Source: Virgibacillus salexigens (lineage in GTDB: Bacteria; Bacillota; Bacilli; Bacillales; Amphibacillaceae). Taken from it: a stretch of DNA of 64,000 nucleotides. The stretch lies in NCBI RefSeq assembly GCF_014905415.1, contig NZ_BNEO01000001.1, forward strand, positions 1 to 64,000, given 5' to 3'. Below are positions 46,329-54,731 of this stretch, in pieces (position 1 is the stretch's first letter; the number at the start of each line of letters is the position of its first letter). A program made the translations under genes and the position numbers. Below the pieces are notes generated by a model, which was given only the letters and a program-made list of their open reading frames with translations, ran no database searches and was not told the origin of the DNA.

Positions 46329-47036
46329 ATGAGTGTACATATAGGTGCAGAACAAGGCGCAATTGCTGATAAAATATTATTACCAGGAGACCCACTTCGG
46401 GCACAATTTATTGCAGAAACTTTTTTAGAAAACCCTATCCAGTATAATCATGTTCGTGGGATGTATGGGTATACAGGTACATATAAAGGAGAACGTGTAT
46501 CTGTTCAAGGAACAGGGATGGGCGTCCCATCTATCTCCATTTATGTTAATGAATTGATTCAAAGTTATGATGTAAAAAAACTTATTCGCGTAGGTACATG
46601 TGGGGCTATCCAAAAAGACGTAAATGTTCGAGACGTTATCTTAGCCCAAGGTTCTACAACCGATTCGCAGATAAATCGAATGGTCTTTGGCGGCATCGAT
46701 TATGCTCCACTTGCTGACTTCGACTTATTAAAGAATGCTTATGATGCTGGATTAGATAAAGGGCTCCATTTACGTGTTGGAAATGTCTTTACGAGTGATA
46801 CTTTCTATAGAGATAATGCCAGAGAAGTAAATGAAAAATTAGCTGCTTATAAAGTACTTGCAATTGAAATGGAAACAACGGCTCTTTATACACTTGCCGC
46901 AAAATTTGATCGCCAAGCTCTTTCTGTACTTACGGTTTCTGACCACATATTAACCGGTGAAGAAACAACCGCTGAAGAAAGGCAAACGACGTTTAATGAT
47001 ATGATGGAGATCGCTTTAGAAGCAGCCATTAAATAG
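46329..47036 (+). CDS. deoD: Purine-nucleoside phosphorylase, DeoD type
   Basis: The 235-residue protein shows the hexameric PNP (DeoD) features: [11 protein letters not shown] near 20-30, [16 protein letters not shown] near 63-78, and the purine/ribose region [14 protein letters not shown] near 177-190, where Glu-Met-Glu contact the nucleoside, plus SDHILTGEE. It splits purine nucleosides with phosphate for salvage. ATAAGGAGG precedes the ATG. It stands alone. Confidence 0.97.
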   Translation: MSVHIGAEQGAIADKILLPGDPLRAQFIAETFLENPIQYNHVRGMYGYTGTYKGERVSVQGTGMGVPSISIYVNELIQSYDVKKLIRVGTCGAIQKDVNVRDVILAQGSTTDSQINRMVFGGIDYAPLADFDLLKNAYDAGLDKGLHLRVGNVFTSDTFYRDNAREVNEKLAAYKVLAIEMETTALYTLAAKFDRQALSVLTVSDHILTGEETTAEERQTTFNDMMEIALEAAIK

Positions 47037-47107
47037 AAGAGTTATAAAAGGTGACCGAGTTATATTGAAAACGAATAACGTTGCAGCCAGATAATTAACG
47101 CAACATG

Positions 47108-47200
47108 AAATAGGACATGTTTTTCGGCGGTACGACCTCTGCTATACTCGAATGAATTTTCGGACACATGCTAGATCCGCCGCAGAAGGCATGCCTATTT
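47108..47200 (+). ncRNA. Candidate structured RNA between deoD and bioY
   Basis: AAATAGGACATG (47108-47119) can pair with CATGCCTATTT (47190-47200), leaving one bulged A. Inside this, CGGCGG (47125-47130) can pair with CCGCCG (47177-47182). The enclosed region contains a small CGAA/TTCG arm. The segment is more GC-rich than its surroundings and is followed by TTTATATTG. It has no open frame of note. It could be a large terminator, a small RNA or a degenerate repeat; I do not recognise a known RNA family. Confidence 0.35.
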
Positions 47201-47391
47201 TATATTGCTATGATTATGAATACATAGTCTCCAGTTCCTTTCCGTAGTAATTTACTACTTAAAACGAATGTTAAGTCTGAATACATCTTGTATATTGGTA
47301 AACTTATTTCAAAATCAACCCCCCATACTCTCGTCCTTCGACACTAATACAATTTATTTCTATTATCTATTTTCATATTTCTGGAATTTAT

Positions 47392-47422
47392 TTGTCAACC
47401 ATAATATTTTATCGGTTGACAA
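47392..47422 (+). promoter_or_regulatory. BirA operator of bioY
   Basis: TTGTCAACC (47392-47400) and GGTTGACAA (47414-47422) form a perfect 9-bp inverted repeat with a 13-base spacer. This matches the biotin operators bound by the BirA repressor/ligase in Gram-positive bacteria. Confidence 0.88.
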
Positions 47423-47444
47423 AATGAACTTATCAAATTATGAT
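47416..47444 (+). promoter_or_regulatory. bioY promoter
   Basis: TTGACA (47416-47421), 17 bases, then TATGAT (47439-47444). The -35 hexamer lies inside the right arm of the BirA operator, so BirA binding would block RNA polymerase. Confidence 0.85.
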
Positions 47445-47470
47445 CAATTTAATAGAGGAGGATGTTAAAC

Positions 47471-48064
47471 ATGAAAGAATTACGAACAATCGATCTTACA
47501 TATGGAGCTATTTTTGTTGTTTTAATGGCGATAGGTGCAAATATCACTGTATGGTTTCCTATGCTTGCCATCCCTATTGGCGGGACAAGTGTCCCCCTAT
47601 CTTTACAAACATTTTTTGCTGTTTTAGCTGGTCTAATGTTGGGTAAAAGATTAGGAAGTATTTCCATGATTGCATATATTCTAATCGGGTTAGCTGGTGT
47701 CCCTGTATTTTCCGGTCTTTCTGCTGGACCAATGGCATTTCTAACTCCAACAGGTGGGTTTATCATTTCCTTTGTATTTATTGCATATTTTACAGGAATG
47801 ATCATTGATAAGCCTCAAAGAAGAATTTTTCCATATTATTTAGTAGCTGCAATTATTGGTACCTTAATTAACTATGGAATTGGTGTTACTTATATGTACA
47901 TCGCATTGAATACATGGATGGGAGTTCCCATTTCCTATTACCTAGCTTGGGGAGGGATGATTCCGTTTCTTATTAAAGATATTGCTTTTGCTGGTTTAGC
48001 AGCGATATTCATGGTCCGTATTGCCACCCGTATCCCACAGTTCAAGCAAGCAAAAGCAGGTTAA
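47471..48064 (+). CDS. bioY: Biotin ECF transporter S component
   Basis: The 197-residue membrane protein has about six hydrophobic segments and BioY-family motifs: the VPLSLQTFFAVLAGLMLG region (about 42-59), GLAGVPVFSG, and GPMAFLTPTGGFIISFV. It imports biotin with a shared ECF module encoded elsewhere. ATG 47471 is nine bases after AGGAGG; ATG 47462 overlaps that site. The BirA operator upstream supports this assignment directly. Confidence 0.95.
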   Translation: MKELRTIDLTYGAIFVVLMAIGANITVWFPMLAIPIGGTSVPLSLQTFFAVLAGLMLGKRLGSISMIAYILIGLAGVPVFSGLSAGPMAFLTPTGGFIISFVFIAYFTGMIIDKPQRRIFPYYLVAAIIGTLINYGIGVTYMYIALNTWMGVPISYYLAWGGMIPFLIKDIAFAGLAAIFMVRIATRIPQFKQAKAG

Positions 48065-48195
48065 GTGCAGTAACTCTACTTGCAGGTTCCGCCTATGTGT
48101 CTTCCATCCATATGATAATATAGCATTAAGGATAAATGATGCATATTGTCTTGTTGCAAAGGATACACTTTCCTTAGAAAGGATGATCGACACAG

Positions 48196-48672
48196 ATGGA
48201 ATTATTTCAAAATTACCCATTATGGGCAGCATTTATTGCAATTATTTTTGCGCAAGTAGTAAAAATCCCTATTTCCCTTATTGTAACAAGAGAATTCAAA
48301 CCGAACTTGGCCTTCAGTACAGGAGGAATGCCTAGTAGTCATTCTGCAGCTGTAGCAGCCTTAACAACAGGGCTAGGTATTGTAGAAGGTGTAACTTCAA
48401 GTTTTTTTGCCATCTCTTGTGTTTTCAGTATTATCATTATGTTCGATGCAACCGGCGTTCGACGTCAAGCTGGAGAGCAAGCCATTGTACTTAATAAATT
48501 AATTAGAGATTTTCAAGTATTTGTCGACGGAGCCAAAGAGTGGCCGAATAAAGAAGGCAATGAAAAAAGAAAAGAATTAAAGGAATTATTAGGGCATCAA
48601 CCCATTGAAGTTTTTTTTGGTGGCTTGGTAGGTATAGCAATTGCATTTATTCTACATGAATTTATATATTAA
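48196..48672 (+). CDS. yuiD: Divergent PAP2-family membrane protein (YuiD/DUF212)
   Basis: The 158-residue protein has about three to four hydrophobic segments and the DUF212 features FSTGGMPSSHSAAVAALTTGLG (about 35-56) with SSH as in PAP2 phosphatases, MFDATGVRRQAGEQA (about 78-92), and a C-terminal GHQPIEVFFGGLVGIA. The motif resembles acid phosphatases but activity is unproven. AAAGGATGA lies upstream of the ATG. It lies about 130 bp after bioY. Confidence 0.88.
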   Translation: MELFQNYPLWAAFIAIIFAQVVKIPISLIVTREFKPNLAFSTGGMPSSHSAAVAALTTGLGIVEGVTSSFFAISCVFSIIIMFDATGVRRQAGEQAIVLNKLIRDFQVFVDGAKEWPNKEGNEKRKELKELLGHQPIEVFFGGLVGIAIAFILHEFIY

Positions 48673-48675
48673 ATA

Positions 48676-48714
48676 AAAACGGGATACGATCTACATCAAA
48701 TCGTCTCCCGTTTT
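48676..48714. terminator. Terminator after yuiD
   Basis: AAAACGGGATACGAT (48676-48690) pairs with ATCGTCTCCCGTTTT (48700-48714) with one mismatch. It is flanked by A and T runs and lies between convergent yuiD and yuiC. Confidence 0.88.
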
Positions 48715-48720
48715 ATTTCA

Positions 48721-49419
48721 TTAGCTATCTGTAATTTCTTGTCTAAATACTTGTAATGCTTTATTCTCATTCAATTGCTTTAAGTTTTCCTCTGTTAAAT
48801 TACCGTTCCCTTTCTCAACAATATAAACTTCCAGTTCCTTCTTTCCCCATTGCTGATAAACATCCTCAACAGTGTCATAATAAAGATCAATCTTATTACC
48901 AGTAATTGCACTACCTTTATCAGCAACAACTCCAAATCCATAATCGGGAATAAATAAAATCGTTCCGATAGGATAAACACTTAAATCAGCAGCAATAGTA
49001 GAATACAAGTCTCGTGTTACTTTAACACCAGAAAATGTAATTCCGTATTCTGGATGATTTGGTGATTTTCCAGTTGATTCCACACCTGCAGTATAACCAG
49101 TAGCTATCACATTAGCACTTGGGTATTGCTGATAATTTACTGCTTCAGCCAATGACTCGGGTGCCTTAATCTGTTCACTAGAAATATAACGCTTCTCTTC
49201 TTTCTTCACATTTAATCCCTTGTTTTCCAACTTCGTCTGACGCATTGGATTACCTTGATTTGAACCATTAGTTACTGCTTCAATTGCAGGTGTTTGCCCA
49301 TTTGACCAAACTTTCATGTCTGCAAAGGATACATTGCTTATCGATGTAATTGTTGTAAGAAACGCAAAGATTGCTAAGAGAAATAAACTTGTCCTACGAA
49401 TAAAATTTTTAATTTTCAT
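48721..49419 (-). CDS. yuiC: Secreted 3D-domain protein, YuiC type
   Basis: The 232-residue precursor starts at ATG 49419 after GAGAGG and has a signal peptide (about 1-33, ending VSFA). The C-terminal 3D domain begins near [12 protein letters not shown] and includes [21 protein letters not shown] and the aspartates of KIDLYYDT. The fold is that of MltA-like lytic transglycosylases, and the B. subtilis relative YuiC is a muralytic stationary-phase protein. It probably cleaves peptidoglycan outside the membrane. Confidence 0.88.
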   Translation of the reverse strand: MKIKNFIRRTSLFLLAIFAFLTTITSISNVSFADMKVWSNGQTPAIEAVTNGSNQGNPMRQTKLENKGLNVKKEEKRYISSEQIKAPESLAEAVNYQQYPSANVIATGYTAGVESTGKSPNHPEYGITFSGVKVTRDLYSTIAADLSVYPIGTILFIPDYGFGVVADKGSAITGNKIDLYYDTVEDVYQQWGKKELEVYIVEKGNGNLTEENLKQLNENKALQVFRQEITDS

Positions 49420-49478
49420 GTATAACACCTCTCTGGATGTCATCATTTCCAATCTACAAAATTTTATTCATCATTCTA

Positions 49479-49790
49479 TTAAAACATTTGATATCCACTT
49501 TTTCGAAGTAGTTTTATAACGAAGCCCGATACAATCGTTCCTGCAAACCCTGCTGCTAATATCCCGATGTCTACTGGTGTAATTTGCATTAATCTAGAAA
49601 ACGCTTCCGAAAACGCTTCTACCGGCGCTTTAAAGTACTCCCACGTAGAAATATTATCAACAATGATTAACACTACAATTGGATATAAGAAAGCCATTAA
49701 CCATGTCCTTCTTAATAGCATATTCAATATAAATGCGATACCAAAAAAGATTACAAAATATAATAAAATAGATACGACTAATTGAATCAA
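49479..49790 (-). CDS. yuiB: YuiB-like membrane protein
   Basis: The 103-residue protein has about three hydrophobic segments (LLYFVIFFGIAFILNML, TWLMAFLYPIVVLIIV, DIGILAAGFAGTIVSGFVI) with a short soluble loop between the second and third. It matches B. subtilis YuiB by size and by its place between yuiC and the NDH gene. Unknown function. A GGAG-type ribosome site lies upstream of its ATG. Confidence 0.8.
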   Translation of the reverse strand: MIQLVVSILLYFVIFFGIAFILNMLLRRTWLMAFLYPIVVLIIVDNISTWEYFKAPVEAFSEAFSRLMQITPVDIGILAAGFAGTIVSGFVIKLLRKSGYQMF

Positions 49791-49883
49791 ATTGGGTGTC
49801 TCCCTTCAGGTACTCTAGTTATCTAATTTTTTCCAGTTTCCTTGCCATCATATCCTTCTCCATTTTAAAGGAATTTATATAAA

Positions 49884-49910
49884 AAGCAAAGACAGTACAT
49901 GCCTTTGCTT
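49884..49910 (-). terminator. NDH-2 gene terminator
   Basis: AAGCAAAG and CTTTGCTT form an 8-bp stem with an 11-base loop. On the minus strand TTTTTATAT follows. It lies about 70 bases beyond the NDH stop. Confidence 0.75.
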
Positions 49911-49978
49911 CTTCATTCTTTTACATGAATAGTCAAAAAATTGTCACACCATAGCTAAAACGTTGATAATATGGTGAT

Positions 49979-51202
49979 TTAATAAAAAATATTAAATTTC
50001 CCCTTTTTCATTAATAAACCGAAGCCACCTAATTTCCAAAGATAGCGATTATCAATGATCTTTTTCATTACAGTAGCTTTCCATCCCAGTAATTTTTGGT
50101 TATTTAATATAACACCAATTGCGTCATTACTTCCCAAAGAAGCAACTGTACCTAAAATGTTCGGTTCAAACGTTTCCATCTTTGTATTATGAATGAGTGC
50201 TTTAACATTATGTGCAACAATATCCGATTGTTGAATTGCAATTTGTGCAGTGGGCGGATATGGTTTGCCGCTTTCCTCATTCATAATCAGTGCACAATCG
50301 CCAATAACAAAAACGTCACTATACTCAGGCGTCCGCATGTCAGCTTGAACTTCTATTTTTCCTCGATTATTTTGAAATCCTGATTTTTCAATGATAGAGT
50401 TCGCTCTTACGCCTGCGGCCCATACTGTTGTTAAGGTTGGAATTTCTACTTCTTTTCCATTTTTTTCATATACGACACTTGTAGCTGTACATTCTTTCAA
50501 TAAAGCACCCGTAATAAATTCTACTCCACGTGATTCAAGCGAATTCATTGCATATTCAACAAGCTGTGGGTCAAATCCTGGTAATATAGTTGGCGATCCT
50601 TCAATATTAATAATGCGAACTAAATTCTTATCAATATCGTATTCTTTACATAGTTCTGGGATACGATCCGCAAGTTCCCCTAAAAATTCAACACCAGTAA
50701 ATCCTCCACCACCCACGACAATATTAAGTCGGGCTTGTTTTTTTGTGTTTTCGTTATGATATAAAGCAAAATTATAATCGATATGTTCACGTATAAGGCG
50801 GGCACGATTAATGTCTCCAATGGTGAAAGCATTTTCTGCAAGACCTGGAATACCAAATGTCGCTGCTTCAAAGCCTAGTCCAATAACTAGAATATCATAA
50901 TGTAATTGATTATTTTCCATTTTAACTAGTTTTTCTTCTGGTTTTACAGAAATAACCTTGTCCTTAATAAAGTTTACTTTATTAATATCAATGACAGAAT
51001 TAATTTGAATTCGCGTTCGGTCATGGTGCAGTGTCCCAGCTGCATTTTCGTGTAACCATGTTGTTTGGTAATGATAATCATTCATATTAACTAATGTTAT
51101 ATTCGCTTCATTGCTACCTAGTGACTTTTGCAATTTAACCGTTGTCATCATTCCGCCATAACCAGCACCTAAGATCACAATATTTGGTTTATTCAACGTC
51201 AT
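49979..51202 (-). CDS. yumB: Type II NADH dehydrogenase-like flavoprotein (YumB type)
   Basis: The protein of about 407 residues has the FAD site ILGAGYGGM near residue 8, a second dinucleotide site IVVGGGGFTGVEFLGE for NADH near 160, and the VIGDCA motif near 300. This fits the membrane-associated NDH-2 family, passing electrons from NADH to menaquinone without pumping protons. The frame opens at 51247, but GGAAGTG lies just before ATG 51202 and the TTG two codons on; one of these is the likely start. It is divergent from the ferredoxin-NADP reductase gene as in B. subtilis yumB-yumC. Confidence 0.87.
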   Translation of the reverse strand: MTLNKPNIVILGAGYGGMMTTVKLQKSLGSNEANITLVNMNDYHYQTTWLHENAAGTLHHDRTRIQINSVIDINKVNFIKDKVISVKPEEKLVKMENNQLHYDILVIGLGFEAATFGIPGLAENAFTIGDINRARLIREHIDYNFALYHNENTKKQARLNIVVGGGGFTGVEFLGELADRIPELCKEYDIDKNLVRIINIEGSPTILPGFDPQLVEYAMNSLESRGVEFITGALLKECTATSVVYEKNGKEVEIPTLTTVWAAGVRANSIIEKSGFQNNRGKIEVQADMRTPEYSDVFVIGDCALIMNEESGKPYPPTAQIAIQQSDIVAHNVKALIHNTKMETFEPNILGTVASLGSNDAIGVILNNQKLLGWKATVMKKIIDNRYLWKLGGFGLLMKKGKFNIFY

Positions 51203-51260
51203 CACTTCCAATAATTTACTATTTTGTGTGCTTGTGACATATTTCACGAACTAGTCATAA

Positions 51261-51354
51261 GAAAAACTTGGCTAAATGCCAAGCTTTTATGGTCAAGCGT
51301 TAGATGAAAGAATACAAAAATCCAGTATTTTTCCACGTTCCAACCGATTTAGCC
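51261..51354 (-). promoter_or_regulatory. Candidate attenuator in the NDH-2 leader
   Basis: On the minus strand CTTGGC, ATTTA, GCCAAG (51283-51267) and TTTTT form a compact terminator about 60 bases before the NDH-2 start. An upstream GGCTAAAT (51354-51347) is perfectly complementary to ATTTAGCC (51277-51270), which covers the loop and part of the 3' arm of this hairpin. The two pairings exclude each other. No ligand or regulator is evident. Confidence 0.45.
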
Positions 51355-51581
51355 GAACCATATCATGATTCAATAATTTGTCACATAATCGTAATATCTT
51401 CCTTGAATATAGTAGCCTTTTTTCAATTATATTTCAACCCAATCCACAGTTTACCGAATTATTAAATTATTCCTAATTATAAATTTCATATGAAGCGAGT
51501 ACATTAATATTCTATTGTGGTCTAGATATGATAGTATAAAAAGTGGCGTAGATAAACTATATAGAAGTGGAGGGGATCATT
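51284..51581. other. Intergenic region between NDH-2 and ferredoxin-NADP reductase genes
   Basis: The divergent interval from yumB to yumC is about 380 bases. Apart from the attenuator-like element in its left part I see no gene. TATGAT and TATAAA (about 51525-51540) lie near the right end as possible -10 elements for the reductase, but neither has a convincing -35. Confidence 0.4.
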
Positions 51582-52568
51582 GTGTCGAATGAGGTATATG
51601 ATGTGACAATCATAGGTGCAGGGCCAGTAGGATTATTCACGGCTTTTTATGGAGGCATGCGCCAGGCAAGTGTAAAAGTCATTGAAAGTTTACCACATAC
51701 TGGAGGGCAGTTAACTGCTTTATATCCAGAGAAATATATATATGATGTTGCCGGATTTCCCAAAGTTAGAGCACAAGAGCTAATTGATAATTTAGAGGAA
51801 CAAGCTAATATATTTGATCCGGAAACCGTTTTAGAACAGGCCATTGAACAAGTTGAACGTCTTGAAGATGGAACGCTGAAATTAACTTCTAATAAAAATG
51901 AAGTACATTATACAAAGACTATGATTATTACTGCTGGAAATGGCGCATTTCAACCACGCCGATTGAACATTGGAGATTGCGAAAAGTTTGAAAATATAAA
52001 CCTTCATTATCATGTGAAAGATATGAATCAATACAAAGACCAAAATGTAGTCTTATTAGGTGGAGGAGATTCAGCTGTTGACTGGGCACTAATGCTAGAA
52101 CCAATTGCTGAGAGTGTCACGCTTGTTCACCGTAGAGATAAATTCAGAGCACATGAACATAGTGTTGAGAAGTTGCATGCATCGAATGTCGAAATTCTTA
52201 CTCCATTTGTTCCTTCTGAAATAAATGCTGGCGATAAAATTGAACAAGTTATCTTAGAGGAAGTGAACGGAGATCGCAAAATAGAATTAGACGTCGATGC
52301 CGTGCTATGTAATTATGGATTCGTTTCTACTCTTGGTCCAATTAAGGATTGGGGTCTAGAAATTGAGAGAAATAGTATTGTAGTTAATTCAAAAATGGAA
52401 ACGAACATTCCTGGTATCTATGCAGCTGGAGATATATGTACGTATGACGGCAAAGTTAACTTAATAGCAACTGGTTTTGGAGAAGGGCCAACAGCGATAA
52501 ATAATGCGAAACAATATATTGATCCAAAAGCTAGAATTCAACCCAAACACTCTACAAGCATGTTTTAA
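51582..52568 (+). CDS. yumC: Ferredoxin/flavodoxin-NADP reductase (YumC type)
   Basis: The 328-residue flavoprotein has the FAD site [14 protein letters not shown] near 12-25 and the NADPH site [11 protein letters not shown] near 159, with no redox-active CxxC. This is the thioredoxin-reductase-like ferredoxin-NADP reductase. GTG 51582 is six bases after GGAGGGG; the frame continues to 51567 but that start would include the SD. A paralogue is present in the siderophore locus at 20924. A terminator follows. Confidence 0.92.
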   Translation: MSNEVYDVTIIGAGPVGLFTAFYGGMRQASVKVIESLPHTGGQLTALYPEKYIYDVAGFPKVRAQELIDNLEEQANIFDPETVLEQAIEQVERLEDGTLKLTSNKNEVHYTKTMIITAGNGAFQPRRLNIGDCEKFENINLHYHVKDMNQYKDQNVVLLGGGDSAVDWALMLEPIAESVTLVHRRDKFRAHEHSVEKLHASNVEILTPFVPSEINAGDKIEQVILEEVNGDRKIELDVDAVLCNYGFVSTLGPIKDWGLEIERNSIVVNSKMETNIPGIYAAGDICTYDGKVNLIATGFGEGPTAINNAKQYIDPKARIQPKHSTSMF

Positions 52569-52587
52569 ATGAAGTATATATTGAAAA

Positions 52588-52615
52588 AAGCTGAAGCTAC
52601 TATCTGCTTCAGCTT
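52588..52615. terminator. yumC terminator
   Basis: A perfect 10-bp stem AAGCTGAAGC with GCTTCAGCTT and an 8-base loop. It has a T-rich right flank and A-rich left flank and lies between convergent yumC and yutM. Confidence 0.88.
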
Positions 52616-52628
52616 TATTTATTACTAT

Positions 52629-52985
52629 CTAGCAATCACCTGGAACGCCTGCTTTATCCTTTGTTCTAAATGAGGAACCACAGCCACAAGAAATAATGGC
52701 ATTTGGATTATCAATACTAAATCCCCCGCCCATCATATTCTGTTTAAAATCAATGGTTGTTCCTTCAATAATTGGAATATCTTGGTTATTTAATACAACA
52801 GGTATACCATTAATCACTTCTGTTGTGTCCAATTCTTGATTAATATCGTATTCAAATCCAAGTGAATAGGATAATCCACTGCATCCTCCGCCTTTTACAC
52901 CGAAGCGTAAATACGCCCCTTCGGACTCTTCCTTCATCATGACTTGAATCTGCTGACTTGCATGATCGGTTATTGTAATAGACAT
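52629..52985 (-). CDS. yutM: IscA/SufA-type iron-sulfur carrier protein
   Basis: The 118-residue protein has the three conserved cysteines of A-type carriers: one in GGGCSGLSY (about residue 35) and two in the C-terminal CGCGSSFR (about 99-106). These bind iron or a Fe-S cluster and deliver it to apoproteins. It lies near another Fe-S gene (nfu, 54410). The ATG follows a G-rich SD (AAAAGGGGG). It corresponds to B. subtilis YutM in position. Confidence 0.92.
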   Translation of the reverse strand: MSITITDHASQQIQVMMKEESEGAYLRFGVKGGGCSGLSYSLGFEYDINQELDTTEVINGIPVVLNNQDIPIIEGTTIDFKQNMMGGGFSIDNPNAIISCGCGSSFRTKDKAGVPGDC

Positions 52986-53061
52986 ATCATGGACCCCCTT
53001 TTCCTAAACTGATTAATCTTAAGTATACAAAGTAAATAGAGTTGATTCAACTTTTTGATTT

Positions 53062-53919
53062 TTAGATACTTGCATAATATACACCAGTAGCGATTGTTTC
53101 TGCATCTCCTTTCATCCATACATAATCATGATTATCCCACTTAATATATAAATCTCCTCCAGGTAAATGTACGGTAATTTCTTCATTTTTGCTTACTTGA
53201 TTAGTTAATATTGCGGCTACCACTGATGCGCAAGCACCAGTCCCACAAGCTTGTGTTACTCCAGAACCTCGTTCCCAAACACTAAAATTTATTTCTGTAG
53301 GGGAAACAACTTCAATAAATTCAACATTTACACCATCTGGAAAACGATCATCCTTCTCAATCAATGGTCCTATCTCCAATACGTCCGTCTCTTTTAATTT
53401 GTCGACGAAAAATATTGCGTGTGGATTACCCATTGAAACAGCCGTCACATTCAACTGTATGCCATTAACAGTAAATGGTTCAGCAATAACCTGCTCTGTT
53501 AACGCTCCTACCATGGGGATTAAATTCCGTTGGAGAATAGGCTTACCCATATTAATTGTTACTAGCTCAACACAGGAATTTTCTACAGCTACCTCAGCAT
53601 CAACAATATTCGCTTTTGTTTCTATTGTAAATTGCTTAGATTGTACAATTCCTTGTTCATAAGCATATTTTGCTACACATCGCAGTCCATTACCGCAACT
53701 CTGGCCTTCTGAACCATCCTTGTTAAATATTCTCATCCCTAGATCTGCTTGCTCACTAGGCTGAATTAAGATTAATCCATCCGATCCGATTCCCGTATTT
53801 ATACTCGATACCTGTCGGGCAATGGCAGACATCTTGGATTCGTCCATTATCTCTTGAAATAAGTCAACATATACATAACTATTTCCTAATCCGTGCATTT
53901 TAGTAAAAGAGAACTTCAT
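53062..53919 (-). CDS. dapF: Diaminopimelate epimerase
   Basis: The 285-residue enzyme converts LL- to meso-diaminopimelate for peptidoglycan and lysine synthesis. Its two catalytic cysteines are visible: GQSCGNGLRC (first half) and TQACGTGACAS (second half). The start at 53919 follows GAGG and gives the usual MKFSFTKMHGLGN beginning; the longer frame from 53964 overlaps yuzD. About 20 bp lie between yuzD and this start. Confidence 0.96.
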   Translation of the reverse strand: MKFSFTKMHGLGNSYVYVDLFQEIMDESKMSAIARQVSSINTGIGSDGLILIQPSEQADLGMRIFNKDGSEGQSCGNGLRCVAKYAYEQGIVQSKQFTIETKANIVDAEVAVENSCVELVTINMGKPILQRNLIPMVGALTEQVIAEPFTVNGIQLNVTAVSMGNPHAIFFVDKLKETDVLEIGPLIEKDDRFPDGVNVEFIEVVSPTEINFSVWERGSGVTQACGTGACASVVAAILTNQVSKNEEITVHLPGGDLYIKWDNHDYVWMKGDAETIATGVYYASI

Positions 53920-53938
53920 CCTCGGTTCCTCATTTCTT

Positions 53939-54265
53939 CTATTTTTTCTGAAGTTGCAATCCATGGCTATCCAATGCTTGATAAATTGGTTTCAGCCTTG
54001 GAATACCTTCTGCGACCATTTCATCATTAATTAAAACAATCGGGTAAAGTAATTCTTCTTCCACCATTTGTTGAATAAATAATTGATGTTTTTCCACGTT
54101 TGGAGGTTGATCAATATCAATATATTCAAACCAGACCGTATCCGCGACATACTTCCTATTTATGGCTGCTTGCAACCATTCAAAGGTATCACGTGAGCCC
54201 GGTGCACCAACACAACTAGCACAAATTTGTTCCGCTCCATAAACCGTAACCCTAATTTCATTCAT
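53939..54265 (-). CDS. yuzD: YuzD-family (DUF1462) thioredoxin-like protein
   Basis: The 108-residue protein begins with a beta strand, then CASCVGAPGSRDTFEW (about 16-31), a CxxC-like pair at the start of a helix, as in the thioredoxin-like DUF1462 family. The rest has strand-helix character (VWFEYIDIDQPP). It is cytoplasmic; the function is unknown. It sits just upstream of dapF, and divergent from nfu. Confidence 0.82.
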   Translation of the reverse strand: MNEIRVTVYGAEQICASCVGAPGSRDTFEWLQAAINRKYVADTVWFEYIDIDQPPNVEKHQLFIQQMVEEELLYPIVLINDEMVAEGIPRLKPIYQALDSHGLQLQKK

Positions 54266-54332
54266 ACCCTTACTTCCCCCTTTATGGATATCTTTTATTT
54301 TACAAAATCATCATCAAAAGATAAAATAAAAA

Positions 54333-54347
54333 TGATTATCGTTTTCA
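54333..54347. promoter_or_regulatory. Possible third Fur-box-like site, upstream of nfu
   Basis: TGATTATCGTTTTCA resembles the Fur-like 15-mers at 17776 and 18832, with two differences from them (TGAAAACGATAATCA against TGAAAATGATTATCA on the other strand). It lies 33 bp before TATAAT (54380-54385), the likely nfu -10. Confidence 0.45.
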
Positions 54348-54379
54348 ATAAGACCATAGATTTTTTAAAGTGTTCGTTT

Positions 54380-54385
54380 TATAAT
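54380..54385 (+). promoter_or_regulatory. Likely nfu -10 element
   Basis: TATAAT lies 24 bases before the nfu ATG. No good -35 is found at 16-18 bp (TAGATT is the best), so activation by another factor or a weak promoter is possible. Confidence 0.5.
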
Positions 54386-54409
54386 AGATAGTAAGAAAGG
54401 AGAAGATGG

Positions 54410-54637
54410 ATGATGCAAGAACAGGTACAAGAAGTGTTAAATAAATTACGTCCATTCTTGCTACGTGACGGTGGCGATGTGGAATTAGTTGATGTAGATG
54501 AAAACGGCATTGTACTTCTTCGTCTGATGGGTGCGTGTGGAAACTGCCCTAGCTCTACCATAACATTAAAGGCAGGAATTGAGCGTGCCTTAATGGCAGA
54601 AGTTCCAGGGGTAACGGAAATCGAGCAGGTGTTTTAA
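54410..54637 (+). CDS. yutI: NifU-like C-terminal domain scaffold protein (Nfu)
   Basis: The 75-residue protein is a compact Nfu domain with the cluster-binding motif GACGNCPSS (42-50), preceded by [17 protein letters not shown]. It accepts or transfers Fe-S clusters, acting with the SUF system. It is close to the A-type carrier yutM on the opposite strand. GAAAGGAG precedes the ATG. Confidence 0.93.
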   Translation: MMQEQVQEVLNKLRPFLLRDGGDVELVDVDENGIVLLRLMGACGNCPSSTITLKAGIERALMAEVPGVTEIEQVF

Positions 54638-54700
54638 GATACTAGACATGAAGCACTGATGATATAGTGTCAAACAGTTATAACCATTGCTTTTCTTAAA

Positions 54701-54730
54701 CAAAGAAGGCTTATTCATAAGCCTTCTTTG
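54701..54730. terminator. Terminator between nfu and the 2-hydroxyacid dehydrogenase gene
   Basis: A perfect 13-bp stem CAAAGAAGGCTTA with its complement around the loop TTCA. It lies between two convergent genes and is likely to serve both. Confidence 0.85.
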
Positions 54731-54731
54731 T

